Shown here: in pieces, positions 36,428 to 47,640 of the stretch
Numbering within the stretch: the stretch's first letter is position 1
Layout of the letters: each line of letters starts with the position of its first letter
NCBI RefSeq assembly: GCF_949628215.1
Contig: NC_134276.1
Location: 67,930,233 to 67,994,232, forward strand
DNA from: Phalacrocorax aristotelis
Taxonomy: Eukaryota; Chordata; Aves; Suliformes; Phalacrocoracidae
DNA length: 64,000 bases
Reading direction: 5' to 3'
Notes under the pieces: model-generated
Database searches by the model: none
What the model was told of the DNA's origin: nothing
The model's input: only the letters and a program-made list of their open reading frames with translations
Program-made: the position numbers and the translations under genes

Positions 36428-39262
36428 ATGGACATGTTGCAGATACTACGTAAAACCACAGAGCGCTTAGAGTGTGATCACTGCAGCTTCAGAGGAACGG
36501 ACTATGAAAACATACAAATTCATATGGGTACCATACACCCAGAGTATTGTGATGAAATGGATGCTGCTGGTTTGGGTAAACTTATATTTTATCAAAAAAG
36601 TGCAAAACTGTTTCACTGCCACAAATGTTTCTTTACCAGCAAGATGTATTGCAACGTGTATTATCACATCACAGCACAACATGCAGCACCTGAGAAGTGG
36701 AATGAGGAGCGGAAAGAACAGGTAGAAGGAGATTCAGATTCCTCCAAAAAAAGTGTCACATTGGAGCCACAGAAACCTACTCTTTCCCCTGAGTCGCGCA
36801 AACCTGCCCTTTCTCCTGAACTCCCCAAATCTGAACCTGTTGTTTCCCCCAAGCTTCAGAAATCATCAGTGTCCCCAGAGCCCCAAAAATCAGCTCAGAC
36901 GACTTCCTCAGAGCCAGAGAAGTCAGTCCAGGCCACGTCTCCCGATCCAGAAAAGTCAGCCCAGGCCACGTCTCCAGATCCAGAGCAGTTAGCCTCAGCT
37001 GTACCCCCAGACTCAGAGAAGCCATCTCCTACTGTGTCCCCCGACCCACAGAAGCCATCTCCTGCAGTGTCCCCTGACTCACAAAAGCCGTCTCCTGCTG
37101 TGTCCCCCGACCCACAGAAGCCAGCCCCGGCTGCATCTCCAGAGCCCCGTCGGCATTCCCCAGCAATGTCTCCAGAGCCCCGTCGGCATTCCCCCGCTGT
37201 ATCACCAGAACCCCGTCGCCATTCTCCCGCTGTGTCTCCGGAGCCCCGCAGATACTCCCCAGCTGTGTCGCCTGAGCCAAAGAAACCTACTCCAGCAGTA
37301 TCCCCTGAACCGCGAAGGTATGCCCCAGCTGGGTCTCCTGAGCCCCGGAGGCATCCTTCTCAAATGCGTAGGCCTGCTTCTGCTTCTTCTCCTGAAACCC
37401 GGAGGCCTGCTCCTGCAGTTTCACCAGAGTCATGGAGACCTGGTCCGACTGTTTCCCCTGAGCCCTGGAGAGCTACACCTCACGAGGTGCAGAAGTCTCC
37501 CACGGTTTCTCCCTGGGCTCCAAAGCCTGCCATGTCAGCATCCATAGAATCGAGGAGGTCTGCCCCCGAGTCCCGAAGGCCTGGCCCTGTTGTGTCGCCA
37601 GAACCTAGGAGGCTTGTTTCTGACTCGTGGAAATCTACGTCCTTTTCTGAATCCCAGAAGTCTACTCTTGTTTCTTCTGAGCCGTGGAAACCCATCTCAT
37701 CTGTTTACCCTGAAGGCTGGAAACCTGTTCTGTCCCCTGACACATGGAAGCATTCTCCCCCTGTTTCTCCTGAGCTTCGAAAGTCTAGTCACACTGTTTC
37801 CTCTGAGTCTTGGAAACCTTCTTTCTTTCCTGAGGTCCGTAAGCCTGGTGCTGCAGTATCTCCTGAATCTTGGAAACTCTCTGAGTCCCGGAAATCTATG
37901 TTTTTTTCTGAAACTCAAAAATCCACCTCTGCTGCTTCCTCTGAGGTTCAGAAGCGGGCTCATTTCCCTGAACCTCGGAAAAGAGCTTTGTTCCCAGAGT
38001 CTCGTAAACCTAATCCTACTGTTTCTACTGATGTCCAGAAACGTGGTGTCTTTTCTGAGCCCCAGAATCAGGTGTCTACTTCTGCTGCTTCCACTGAAGG
38101 CCAAAAACACGTCCTATGTTCTGAAGCCCAGAAATCAGCTCTTGTTGCTTCTGAAGTCCAGAAGCACGCCCTATTTTCTGAAGCCCAGAAACTTGCTCCC
38201 ATTTCCTCTGAAGTTCAGGAGCCTACTTCTTTTCCAGAGTCTCAGAAAACTGCTTCTCCTGAAATTCAGAAACATGGCCTCTTTACTGAGTCCCAGAAAC
38301 TTTCTCCTTCTGTTTCTCCCGAGACCCCCAAACAAGCTCTTTTTACTGACTCCCAGAAATCTGTTTCCCCTGATGTTCAAAAGCATGCTGTATTTTCTGA
38401 GATGCAGAAACCTGCTGCTGCTTTGTCCTCTGACGTCCAGAGACATGCCGAAACTACTGTATCTTCTGAAATCCAGAAGAACATCCTGTTTTCCGAGCCT
38501 CACAAGTCTGCTCCAGGCTTTTCCTCCGAGCCCCAGACACCTAGTGAGTCTGGTGAAAGTGACTTTCTTTCTCACAGTTTAGATGATCAGAAGCCACTGG
38601 ATGATTTATTCTCACAGGATGAACAATCAATACTGGCCAAAGAATCACCAGAAGATGTGTTATATTCATGCCCGAAAAAGAAGCCCAGGAAGGAAAACCA
38701 GGAGAACTCAGATTCTGAACTAAATAGCAGTGAGTGTGGAAAAACAGAGGTGGACTCAATGGAGATAAAGGAGCAAGAATCCAACAGTGACCAAGAGCAG
38801 TACGATATGGAGTCATCTGATTATGGCAAAGAGGGCAAAATAGATGCAACTACTCCCATGCAGCCACAGTGTGTGTTGCAGTTTACTGAAGAGAAAGAGG
38901 CTTTCATCTCTGAGGAAGAAATAGCAAAGTACATGAAGCGTGGCAAGGGAAAGTATTATTGCAAAATTTGTTGCTGTCGTGCAATGAAAAAAGGTGCAGT
39001 CTTGCACCATTTAGTTAACAAACATAATGTTCAAAGCCCATACAAATGTAAAATATGTGGCAAAGCTTTTCTTTTGGAGTCTCTTCTTAAAAACCATGTT
39101 GCTGCTCATGGTCAAAGTTTGTTGAAGTGTCCACGTTGTAATTTTGAATCAAATTTTCCCCGAGGCTTTAAGAAACATTTAACCCATTGCCAAAGCCGTC
39201 ATAGCGATGATACACCTAAAAAACACTTGGACAGCCTTGAACCACTTGAAGAACAAATTTAA
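36428..39262 (+). CDS. CHAMP1: CHAMP1, chromosome alignment-maintaining phosphoprotein 1
   Basis: A 944-residue zinc-finger protein. In mammals CHAMP1 (ZNF828) acts at kinetochores and spindle in chromosome alignment, binds REV7/MAD2L2, and works in heterochromatin and DNA repair with POGZ and HP1. Two N-terminal C2H2 fingers lie at residues 16-37 and about 64-86, and three C-terminal fingers at about 845-866, 874-894 and 901-922. Both ends are nearly identical to the human protein as I remember it (ECDHCSFRGTDYEN; EEEIAKYMKRGKGKYYCKIC). The middle is low-complexity S/T-P-rich: SPE-type repeats from about 115, seven regular 11-residue SPEPRR units at about 237-311, WK motifs at about 333-483 (the REV7-binding area in human), FPE/FSE-type repeats from about 510, and an acidic stretch at about 755-800. 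The start ATG has A at -3 and G at +4 and matches the family start. The coding region is a single exon. It is longer than human (812), from repeat growth in the middle. Confidence 0.98.
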   Translation: MDMLQILRKTTERLECDHCSFRGTDYENIQIHMGTIHPEYCDEMDAAGLGKLIFYQKSAKLFHCHKCFFTSKMYCNVYYHITAQHAAPEKWNEERKEQVEGDSDSSKKSVTLEPQKPTLSPESRKPALSPELPKSEPVVSPKLQKSSVSPEPQKSAQTTSSEPEKSVQATSPDPEKSAQATSPDPEQLASAVPPDSEKPSPTVSPDPQKPSPAVSPDSQKPSPAVSPDPQKPAPAASPEPRRHSPAMSPEPRRHSPAVSPEPRRHSPAVSPEPRRYSPAVSPEPKKPTPAVSPEPRRYAPAGSPEPRRHPSQMRRPASASSPETRRPAPAVSPESWRPGPTVSPEPWRATPHEVQKSPTVSPWAPKPAMSASIESRRSAPESRRPGPVVSPEPRRLVSDSWKSTSFSESQKSTLVSSEPWKPISSVYPEGWKPVLSPDTWKHSPPVSPELRKSSHTVSSESWKPSFFPEVRKPGAAVSPESWKLSESRKSMFFSETQKSTSAASSEVQKRAHFPEPRKRALFPESRKPNPTVSTDVQKRGVFSEPQNQVSTSAASTEGQKHVLCSEAQKSALVASEVQKHALFSEAQKLAPISSEVQEPTSFPESQKTASPEIQKHGLFTESQKLSPSVSPETPKQALFTDSQKSVSPDVQKHAVFSEMQKPAAALSSDVQRHAETTVSSEIQKNILFSEPHKSAPGFSSEPQTPSESGESDFLSHSLDDQKPLDDLFSQDEQSILAKESPEDVLYSCPKKKPRKENQENSDSELNSSECGKTEVDSMEIKEQESNSDQEQYDMESSDYGKEGKIDATTPMQPQCVLQFTEEKEAFISEEEIAKYMKRGKGKYYCKICCCRAMKKGAVLHHLVNKHNVQSPYKCKICGKAFLLESLLKNHVAAHGQSLLKCPRCNFESNFPRGFKKHLTHCQSRHSDDTPKKHLDSLEPLEEQI
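37136..37366 (+). repeat. 33-bp coding tandem repeat in CHAMP1 (seven units of 11 residues)
   Basis: Units start with SPEPRR or SPEPKK and end in PAV, PAM or PAG: three HSPA-type units, a YSPAV unit, a KKPTPAV unit, a YAPAG unit and a last partial one. The DNA units are similar enough to suggest recent copying by slippage or unequal crossing-over. Each unit carries at least one Ser-Pro site. Looser SPDPQKPSPAV units precede the array. Confidence 0.88.
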
Positions 39263-40035
39263 TCTGTTTTTTTCCCTTGTGCTAGAAAAGCTGAATTTAC
39301 AGAAGTGTTCAAAAGTGTATGTTAACTGAGTAGTTTAGCTGATCTGACAAGTCAGAAGATGCATGGTTTATTGTACTATGTTTAACTTGTCTTATAGCTG
39401 TATTACTGAAATGGAAGTCATTTTAAATACGTGTTCATGTCTTTGTATTACCCATCGGTAGAGTCATATTTTATTTTTCAGATGTACTATGTTTTTGAAA
39501 CCAAAATGGATACAAATTAGTTTTGTAAAGATTTGTAAAACATATGGGCAATTAAGGACTGGAGTGGCAAGAATCCATATATTCCTGTGAAGACTGAACT
39601 TGTTTTTTCATATTTGTTAAATGTTGTATTTTTCAAAATGTTTTTATCAAATTCTCAAAATTAAAATTCTCACCAAGTCAAATGTGAATGAGCCAGGCAT
39701 GAGAAACTACCAATCCTTCTGGAATAATTCTGCCCTGAGGTTGTAATTGAGTGTATAGTCATTCGCTGGAAATTCATTGCACTCAATTCTCTGACTTACT
39801 TGTCTCAGATTTAGAAGCATCAAGGTACTTATATTGTGATTCTGTATTTTGGCCATGTTTTAAGCATGTACTAATATACATTAAATTGATGGATTAACAT
39901 CGGACTATGTATAGCTCAATGCTTTCTCTTGATGATTCAGATGTTTGTAATGTCAGAAAACCCCTCAATTTCTTGTATTTGGTGAAATGTTATGCTTTAA
40001 TCTTTTAACAATAAAAAGAAACCCAACCTGGCATT
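39263..40035 (+). other. CHAMP1 3' UTR
   Basis: AT-rich region between the TAA stop and the polyadenylation signal at 40,010. The end is estimated at 15-25 bases after the signal. A longer alternative UTR cannot be excluded. Confidence 0.7.
40010..40015 (+). other. CHAMP1 polyadenylation signal AATAAA
   Basis: A canonical signal 748 bases after the stop, followed by a T-rich stretch near 40,046-40,055 that fits a downstream element. Confidence 0.72.
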
Positions 40036-43000
40036 TGGCATTTTTCTTTTTTTTCCAAATCAAGAGCAAAGCTCTTCTTGTTGAACATACGGTCTTTTAA
40101 GTATCTTTGGCAACAGGAAATGCAAAGTATTCCTGGAGTAATGCTGTGAATACTTCAACTTTTCAGTTGTTAGTCTATGAAAGCAAGGTTAGTCCAAATA
40201 TCTTCTCTGCTTCATAAAAACACATCAGATGTAAATGAGGGAGAGCGTGGAAAACAGGAATCTGTGCACTGTTATTTAGGATGCTTGCTTTTGTGCAGTT
40301 TGTGCATTAATTTTTCAAAAAAGGTAAGGACTTTATCATTCAGCAGGAGTATAGATTTTAAGTGGAGGTAGCACAATGGAAGTTCCATTCTCCTCAAGCT
40401 AAATTATGCCTAGACTTAAGCTGTTGTAAATATTGGCTTAGAATGTGAAGGTGAGAGTGTTAATACTAAAAAATCTCCAGGTATAAGGTCCTGCGGAAGA
40501 GCTTCCTATTGATTTGATTGAAGCCTATGTTGGACATTGTTTGTGTTTCAAGAGGATTTCTGGAAGGAAGGGAAAAAGCGTTTGAAGCTCTACCCTTAGG
40601 TGACTTCTCAGTGCTGCCTATTAAGAGCAAGCTTTCTTGCAGGGTCCTCTCACACAGGACCAAGCCCACTCTCTCCCCCTAAGTCAAGTGACGACGTAAA
40701 TCTGAAAGAGAGCACCTGGCTATTAAGGCTCTGCTAGTGTAGTCTTACTTTGTATAAAAGCTATCATTTCATCACTCTTGGCACAGTTATTTGGTTAGAA
40801 AGATGCCTTACACTATTTGAATAAATGGAAGAAATCAAGGAAGGATTTGTTTGCATTGCAAGTGGTGTCACCTTTACAGTAAGTTTGATGTATCACTGCG
40901 GAGAGATACTTGTTTCTCACTGCTGTGTACCAGTTAACTTCTTTGATTCCTGGGAATCCATCATCAAGGCTTGGTGCTGTTTCTCCACCTATTTTTCTTG
41001 CTAACTGACCACTTGATTCTTTAATCTTGATTTACAGCTGTCAAGGTGTACTTTATAGCTCTTGGAGATGAACTTTGCAAGTCCCCTTCGTGGTAGAGCC
41101 TTGAATCTCTTTAAATCCAGACACGATGGGTGCTTTCCAGTTTCTCTTAGTACAGAATTTTGTAAAAACCTTGTTGAAAGTTAAAGCACATTTCTGGTGT
41201 GTATATTTTTTGGGTCCAGACTAAGCATGCTTTCACCATTCCCTTACACAATGCTAGTTTGAGATCCTTAAGATGTGTAGGAGGATCTGCTGGAATGTGA
41301 ACTGGTTCAACTAATTTATCTGAGGAATAGTAGGATCAGATTGGGGATTTATTGTTTTCTTTTCAGATGACCTATTGTAGGTGCTGAGGAGAAGGATGAA
41401 TGCTCTTGAGTACAGAGATCATTCTTTTTTGACAAAAGAAAAAAATGCAAGTGAAGTGCTTTGATTACCAGTGAAAGAATTTGCTTGAAATATGCCTAAT
41501 GGTGTAATTTAGGCCTTGGATACTGTGTGAAATAACTTTAGTTGAAATAGTAATTTTGGTTCATCTGTTGGAGTATGAAGCAAATGCAGAGGTCTGCAGT
41601 TCCCAGAAATTGTACTGCACGTTGCAGTACAGGGTCACTGGGGCATTTTATCAAAGCTCTCTGTGTTGCACGCAACCACCTTACTCATTCCTGTTCTTTA
41701 GCACAACGACCCTTTGGGGTCAGTGCTGTGTAGTTCTAACTTAAGGTTTCCTTTGGAGGTGGTTTGGTTGGGAAACAGCATGATCAGGTCAGGAGACAGT
41801 AACGTGGGCAAACACAGAGAAAGTTTACTTACAAGTATTTCAGATAACTACAGTTCCTTCCCTCTCTGAACCCCGTGGGCTGCTCCTGCCTGAGAAAAAT
41901 GTAATTACACACCATAGATGTAAAGAAGACAACTACTCCGCCCCCCCCCCTCCCCCCAGGCTATTCATGGCCTATGCTGAGAAATGTGGTAGACAAAAAA
42001 TTTCCAAATACAGTATTTCAGTCTCTGCAGAGTATGCAATGGTTCATAGGCGATGCACACAGCTGTGAAGTAATTATCTTCGTAGATAAAAGGTGAGAGG
42101 CCTGTTTGGAACTGGTGTACTAGAACATAGAGAAAGTGGTGTGCTCCAGCTAGAGTGGGGCTGGAAAGAGATCTCATTTAAGTAATAGAGATGAGTAAAG
42201 TTAAACTTGGGAGTTTTTATGGATTTTTGTAAATATCCTTAGGGCTTTTTTTAGTCATGCTTAAGACTAATCTTGGGATTAGGTGTAGCAGGTTGTATAT
42301 ACTTAAAATTCCTTTCGATGTCCTTGTATATTAGTATAACTCTTGCTTAACCTCATTAAATTTTGGAAGCAGAAAACCTTGTAGAAAATGTAATTATTGA
42401 AGGTTTGCCAATGGATTCATAGTTTTGCACTTGGGAGGGTTTTTTATCATGACTGTTTAGTGATGTAGGACAGTTCATTCGTGTCTTAGTAACGTGAGTG
42501 CACTGAGGTCACAACCGTTGTGCTCATATTTATGTATTTTTAAAAGGAGAGAGGAAGACATTGAACTGTTGCCTACCATACTGCTGTTACAATCTGTTCT
42601 GAAGAAACATTAGTTTAAGTAAGTTTTGGTCAAATTTCTGAATTTATGAATTCTAAGAATGTAAGAACATTTTTGTTGCTTACTTCCCGTGGGGAATGAG
42701 AAAGGTTGCTCAGGAAAGTATCGGAGCTAGATAAATTGATTGAAAACTTTGATAATACAAAATTTGGGAAAGTGGATATGACACTGAAAAGCAAATGAAT
42801 GAAGGTGAACCTGAGTTCTAACCTTTCTGTATATGCTTTATAATGGACTTCAAAAGCATGATTATATACTTTTAAAATATGGAATGTATATGAACCTTTC
42901 ACAGTATATGTATAATACTTTGCATTTTCTTTCTTGTATATTTACATGACTTAGTTTAACAGTATTTATAAAAACAAACAAAAAAACCAAACCCAACAAC

Positions 43001-45859
43001 AAACTGCAGTTTCTAAGGGTTTTCGTGGAAAAAAGAGAAGTAGAGAATTTTCTTTTTAACTAATAGCATTACCCACACAGGGTTGCCACATGGATGTTGA
43101 TCAGTTATCTGTAAAGATCACAAACATAACCATCCTGTGTATAATTAACACTGAAAAAATTATATTTAAAATACCTGATTTTTCAGTGTGGTTTTGTGGG
43201 ACTTGAGGGACTTGAGGAGGAGTTAACTGCACATGAATGAGGTGCATGGTTCTGTGGATGGAGGTTCAGTGTAGAAAGAGTGAAGTTCACTAAAGGGCAA
43301 TAGAAGTAATTCACTCAGCACAGCACAAAAGTCTGTGAAGGTTAGTTTTCTCTGCTTCCCAAGTATTAGAAAACATTATTTCTTGCAATGACAAATAATA
43401 CATATTAATGAAAGTCAGCACAGTAAAATAATTTCCTGACTTTGCAGTATATCCTTGATATGTACTTGGATATACCCAACACCCACAATAATAAACTTTA
43501 AGATTTTCTGAATATTTTTAAGATATTACTTTAATAGGTTATATATATGATTGAGAAAATGCTTGTATATGAACTTTTAGGCAAGATGTCAGGGAAATCA
43601 GGAGTTCCTTTTCTATGATCCCTGCCCTTGGAGAGGAATCTTGTCCGTATATGCTTGGAAGGGCCCAAGTTTGAGTCCTTTTCATGCAGAATGCTTGATG
43701 GAAAGTACAAAATGGAAAGTGAGAACAAAGGAACTTCAGAGGATGATGTTGTTATAGAAGGATGCTTTTTTCAGCTAAATTAGCTGTGGCCATATGTGCA
43801 ATACAAACTATTGCAAAAAGGGTTAATAATTGTATCGAATGTTGAGTCATGTTTTTAAAGTGCATTTTCACAAGCATTCAATCAATCAAATCAAAAGTAG
43901 TCTTCTGTAGAGAACTCAGAGGTGTTTTTCAGCAAAGGCCATTTCTGTCACTGATTATAACTTCATTTCCTTTGGTATTTGGGAAGAGATTCTGGCAAGA
44001 ATTATTACTTTCAGTAATAAACATTTTATCTTCTTTCAGCATACCTAAGAGTAGCTAAATACCTGTCTAGGTGTATCAGTATGTTGTTTAAGCTCTAGGT
44101 CAAAGAAATCGTGTGGAATGCAACCACTAGAATGTGAATGTTTATCTGATGTTAATGGTACTGGTTCTTCTTGTATTAATGAGCAAATTAATTGTGGAAA
44201 AAAATAAAACCTGAAGACCATTTAGGATTCAATAGTAGTGTTTTAAAATAAGAATTATGTGTACTTCACAGTCCCCTGTTCTAAGAAAAAGCCTCTAAAA
44301 GACGTATTACATTTTAGTTCATTAGTAGAAGCCAAATCAAAGTAATTTGTGCTTATTTTTATTGTCTGACGTACTTGACCAGGTATTTCTTCTGAGCTGT
44401 ACAATCAAAATATTAGGTCTAGTCTCTTTCTTCCTCCCCTGCCCCAAGAAGTGTTGCCGTCTCCACTTCGTAAAGAACTGACCATGTCATTTCATGATCA
44501 GCTCAGGGCAATATGACTGCAGCCTTCCTCTGGATAGCCCTGGCCTCCCCCTCGCCCTGGCGATGTGTGCACACCATTTTCCTCTGTCCACTCTGCTGTC
44601 GTACAGCCTTGTGGGGACGCAGATCAGCCTGCAGGTTCTGCTGGAAACTTGCTGTTGTTTCCTTGTGTTGTGGAGTTAGTGCTGACGGGATGGAAAGGAG
44701 TGTGAGGGGGATATTTCTGCTTCAGGTAGAGGGCCAAGGGCAGAAGGGACAGTGAGCTCAGATGGCCTTATGGTAACTCCAAATCACAGATGTGCTGGCT
44801 AAGTTGCTCAGCAGGGGTGTCCTGACAGCTCAGTTGTATTATCTTCTCATGCCTACCTCTTACCTGTCAGTTGTCTCCTGGGTTGGTCTTTTCTTTCACT
44901 GCCTCTGCCTTTTTATTCTGTATCTTACTGAATGCTCCAGGCAAGGTTCTTCTTATGTCTCGTGAAAGAGTGCCACATCCACAAGTGAAACCTCCCCCCG
45001 CCAAAAACTGGATAAATTAGATATGTATACTTAGTGTTTCATCAGCTGAGCTTGGAGCCTTGGCATAGTGGCTGAGACTTGCTCTTCTGTTGAAGCTGCA
45101 GGGTGGCTCTCATTCTACCTTGACAATCCTTGGCTGCAACGGGGGTTTCTATAGGTATCAGAATCAGATATTTTGATTCCCCCAGATGTTTATATTAGTA
45201 TTGGCTGTCCAAAGTGCACAACCTTCTGAAACGCAAAACCTCAAACTCCAGAGTTCAAGTGAAACTCAGTGGAGAAGCAGGCATTGATTCCCAGTGGCTT
45301 CCTTCAGTGCTGCAAGAGAAAATTTTAAGAGAGTTGTTCTTCTCTTTGTACACTCAGCATTTAACTTTATGCCTTGCTTTCCCTCCGTATGCAGTTGTAG
45401 ATCTTGAAGCATATTGAGGAGAGACAACTCCTTTTAAGTAATTTCCAAAGCTAAGTGAAGCCTCCTGCCTTATTGAAAGTCAAAAGAAATCTAAAACCTT
45501 TAAACCTAATGGGGAAAACAAAATGCCTGTATTAAGAATAAAGATACCTGTCATAGGTACCTGTCATCCTGACTTTGCAGAAGACTAAGAGTTTATCAGT
45601 TACAGCATGTGTGCTGTGTATTTCTAGTTAGGGATGGTCGGTATTCAGACTCAAAAGTGTTCTGATAGCAAGTGAAAATTCCTTAAGTGTAGGAGTTTCT
45701 TTTCATATTTTTTCTTCTGTAACTCGACAAAATTAGGAACTAGGCTGAAAACAAAAAGCAGTTTTCAAAAAATAAAAGCTAATGGAAATGGGGGGGATGG
45801 ATCATGGCCTTGTTCCTGCCAGCAAAGGGTAAAGGCTTGCAGAACCAAGGACCGATCAT
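40036..45859. other. Intergenic downstream of CHAMP1, nothing recognised
   Basis: AT-rich sequence without reading frames above 90 codons. A C-rich run lies at 41,940-41,959. No known repeat or gene signature was recognised. Confidence 0.4.
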
Positions 45860-47640
45860 GTAGGTCAACACCAATTTGTGAAGCTGGTGTTGTAGACAAG
45901 GATTTGAATTTTATGATTGCAGAACCCTGTTTGAGGCTCAAGGACTCCTAGGGAGAGGAGAGATGGGGGAGGAACTTGGCTTTTATGACTCGGGGACCCT
46001 GTGTGAGGATTGAGGGCTGTTGGGGAGAAACAGGATCCACCTGACAATCTAGGGGAAGAGCAGCATCTTTGCCAAAAGGCTGGTAAACCTAATGAGGAGA
46101 GTTTAAAACTAAGAACGATGGGGTGGGAGATGGCAGCCTGCAATTAAGTGAACAAAACACAGGAAAGGAGTGGAAAACAAAGGATGTGGGGATCGTGGGA
46201 TCAGGAGACACTTCAGGAAGAATATAACGGTGAAAGGAGGCCTAAACCTCAAGGGTATGTATACGCACAAATGCTTGCAGCTTGGCCAACAGGCTGGAGG
46301 AACTAGAACTGTGTGTGGTCAGAGAGTGATGCTATTGGAATAACTGAGATGTGGTGGGACAGCTTATATGACTATATCACTGTGATGGACAACTACAGGC
46401 TCCACAGTAAAGGCAGGGAGGGAAGATGAAGAGGGGATGATGCTGTTGACTTACAGGTGAAGGAGCAGCTTGGATGCATGGTACTTCTATAAGATGGACA
46501 ACAGCCTGGTTTGAGAGCACGTTGGTCAGGATCAGAGATGTCAGTTAAGGTGACATCATGGTAAGAATTTGTTGCAGAACTTGCAACCAGAGTGAAAAAG
46601 GAGACAAAGCTTTCTTTAAACAGCCTGAGAAAGTCTGTGTCACAGATGCTGGTTCTTGTGGGGGACTTCATCCCCCTGACATCTGATGGAAAGGGAGCAT
46701 GGCAGGATCCCGTCAGCCTAGGAGGTTTCTGGTGGGTGTCAGGGACAGCTTCCTGATACAGGTACTGGATGGGCCATTGAGGTGGTGGTGCACAGCTAGG
46801 TCTGCTGTTCACAGAGATGGAAGAATTGGCTGGAGGTTTGATAATCAATGGTAGACTTGGCTGTAGTGACCATGGAGTAGTGGGGTGCAGTATCCTGAGG
46901 GGGAAAGTAGCAGACAGAGTACAGACTGTAGGCTTCAAGAGACCAGACCTTTAATTATTCAGAGAACTGGTAGGTGGGGTCATGAAAGGCAACTCTGAAG
47001 GGTAAAGGAGTTGAGGAAAGCTAGCAAGTCATTAAAGACAACCTGCCAAGAGTGGACTAACCCAAGAAGATTTATCAGGAGACTGACTTGGCTAAACATG
47101 GCACCCATGACAGAGCTCCAGTGCAAAATGCAAGAGAGGTGGAAGGAGGGGCAAGATACAAAGCAGGGATTTAGGGACATTGCAAAGGACATCAAGGGCA
47201 AGAAGAAGAGCTGCTGCTACCACATTAATCTGAACAAGGAAAATGGGGGGCTGTTGCTGAGTGGGGTGGGTGGATTAGTGACAGCAGATACGCAGAAGAC
47301 AGGTACCCAGTGCCGCCTTTGTCTTAGTCTTCAACAAGGTCTCTCAGGCCTTGGTGAAAGGGTTGGAGAAGTGGAAGAACTACCAGCAGAGAGGGCTGAG
47401 TCAGGAGTTACTTGAGAGAATTCAACTCATACAAGTCTATGGGACCTTCTGGGTGGCATGCCAGGGTGCTGTGAATTGGTTGATGTCCTTGCAAGGCCAT
47501 TGTATATCATCTTTCATGGAGTTAGGGGGAGGGCTCCAGTCACTGGAGAAAAAGCAAATGTTGCACCTATCTTCAAGAAAGTTCAGAAGAATGATCCAGA
47601 ATTTCCCCTGCTCCTGGCAAATATTTAACCTTTATAGTTC
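45860..47640 (+). mobile_element. Old CR1 LINE remnant, ORF2 endonuclease to early reverse transcriptase
   Basis: Plus-strand CR1 phrases occur in order: a KGMYTHKCLQLG-like stretch near 46,251 (the KCLYTNARSVG start of ORF2), GITEMWWDSLYDYI near 46,339, MLVLVGDFIPL near 46,647, a GCSDHG-like site near 46,860, and a final VAPIFKKVQKNDP-like stretch near 47,555 (NVTPIFKKG). Many stops and frameshifts; older than the copy at 23,986. The left edge is uncertain, since the 45,860-46,240 part is assigned mainly by continuity. The 3' half of the element is missing. Confidence 0.75.
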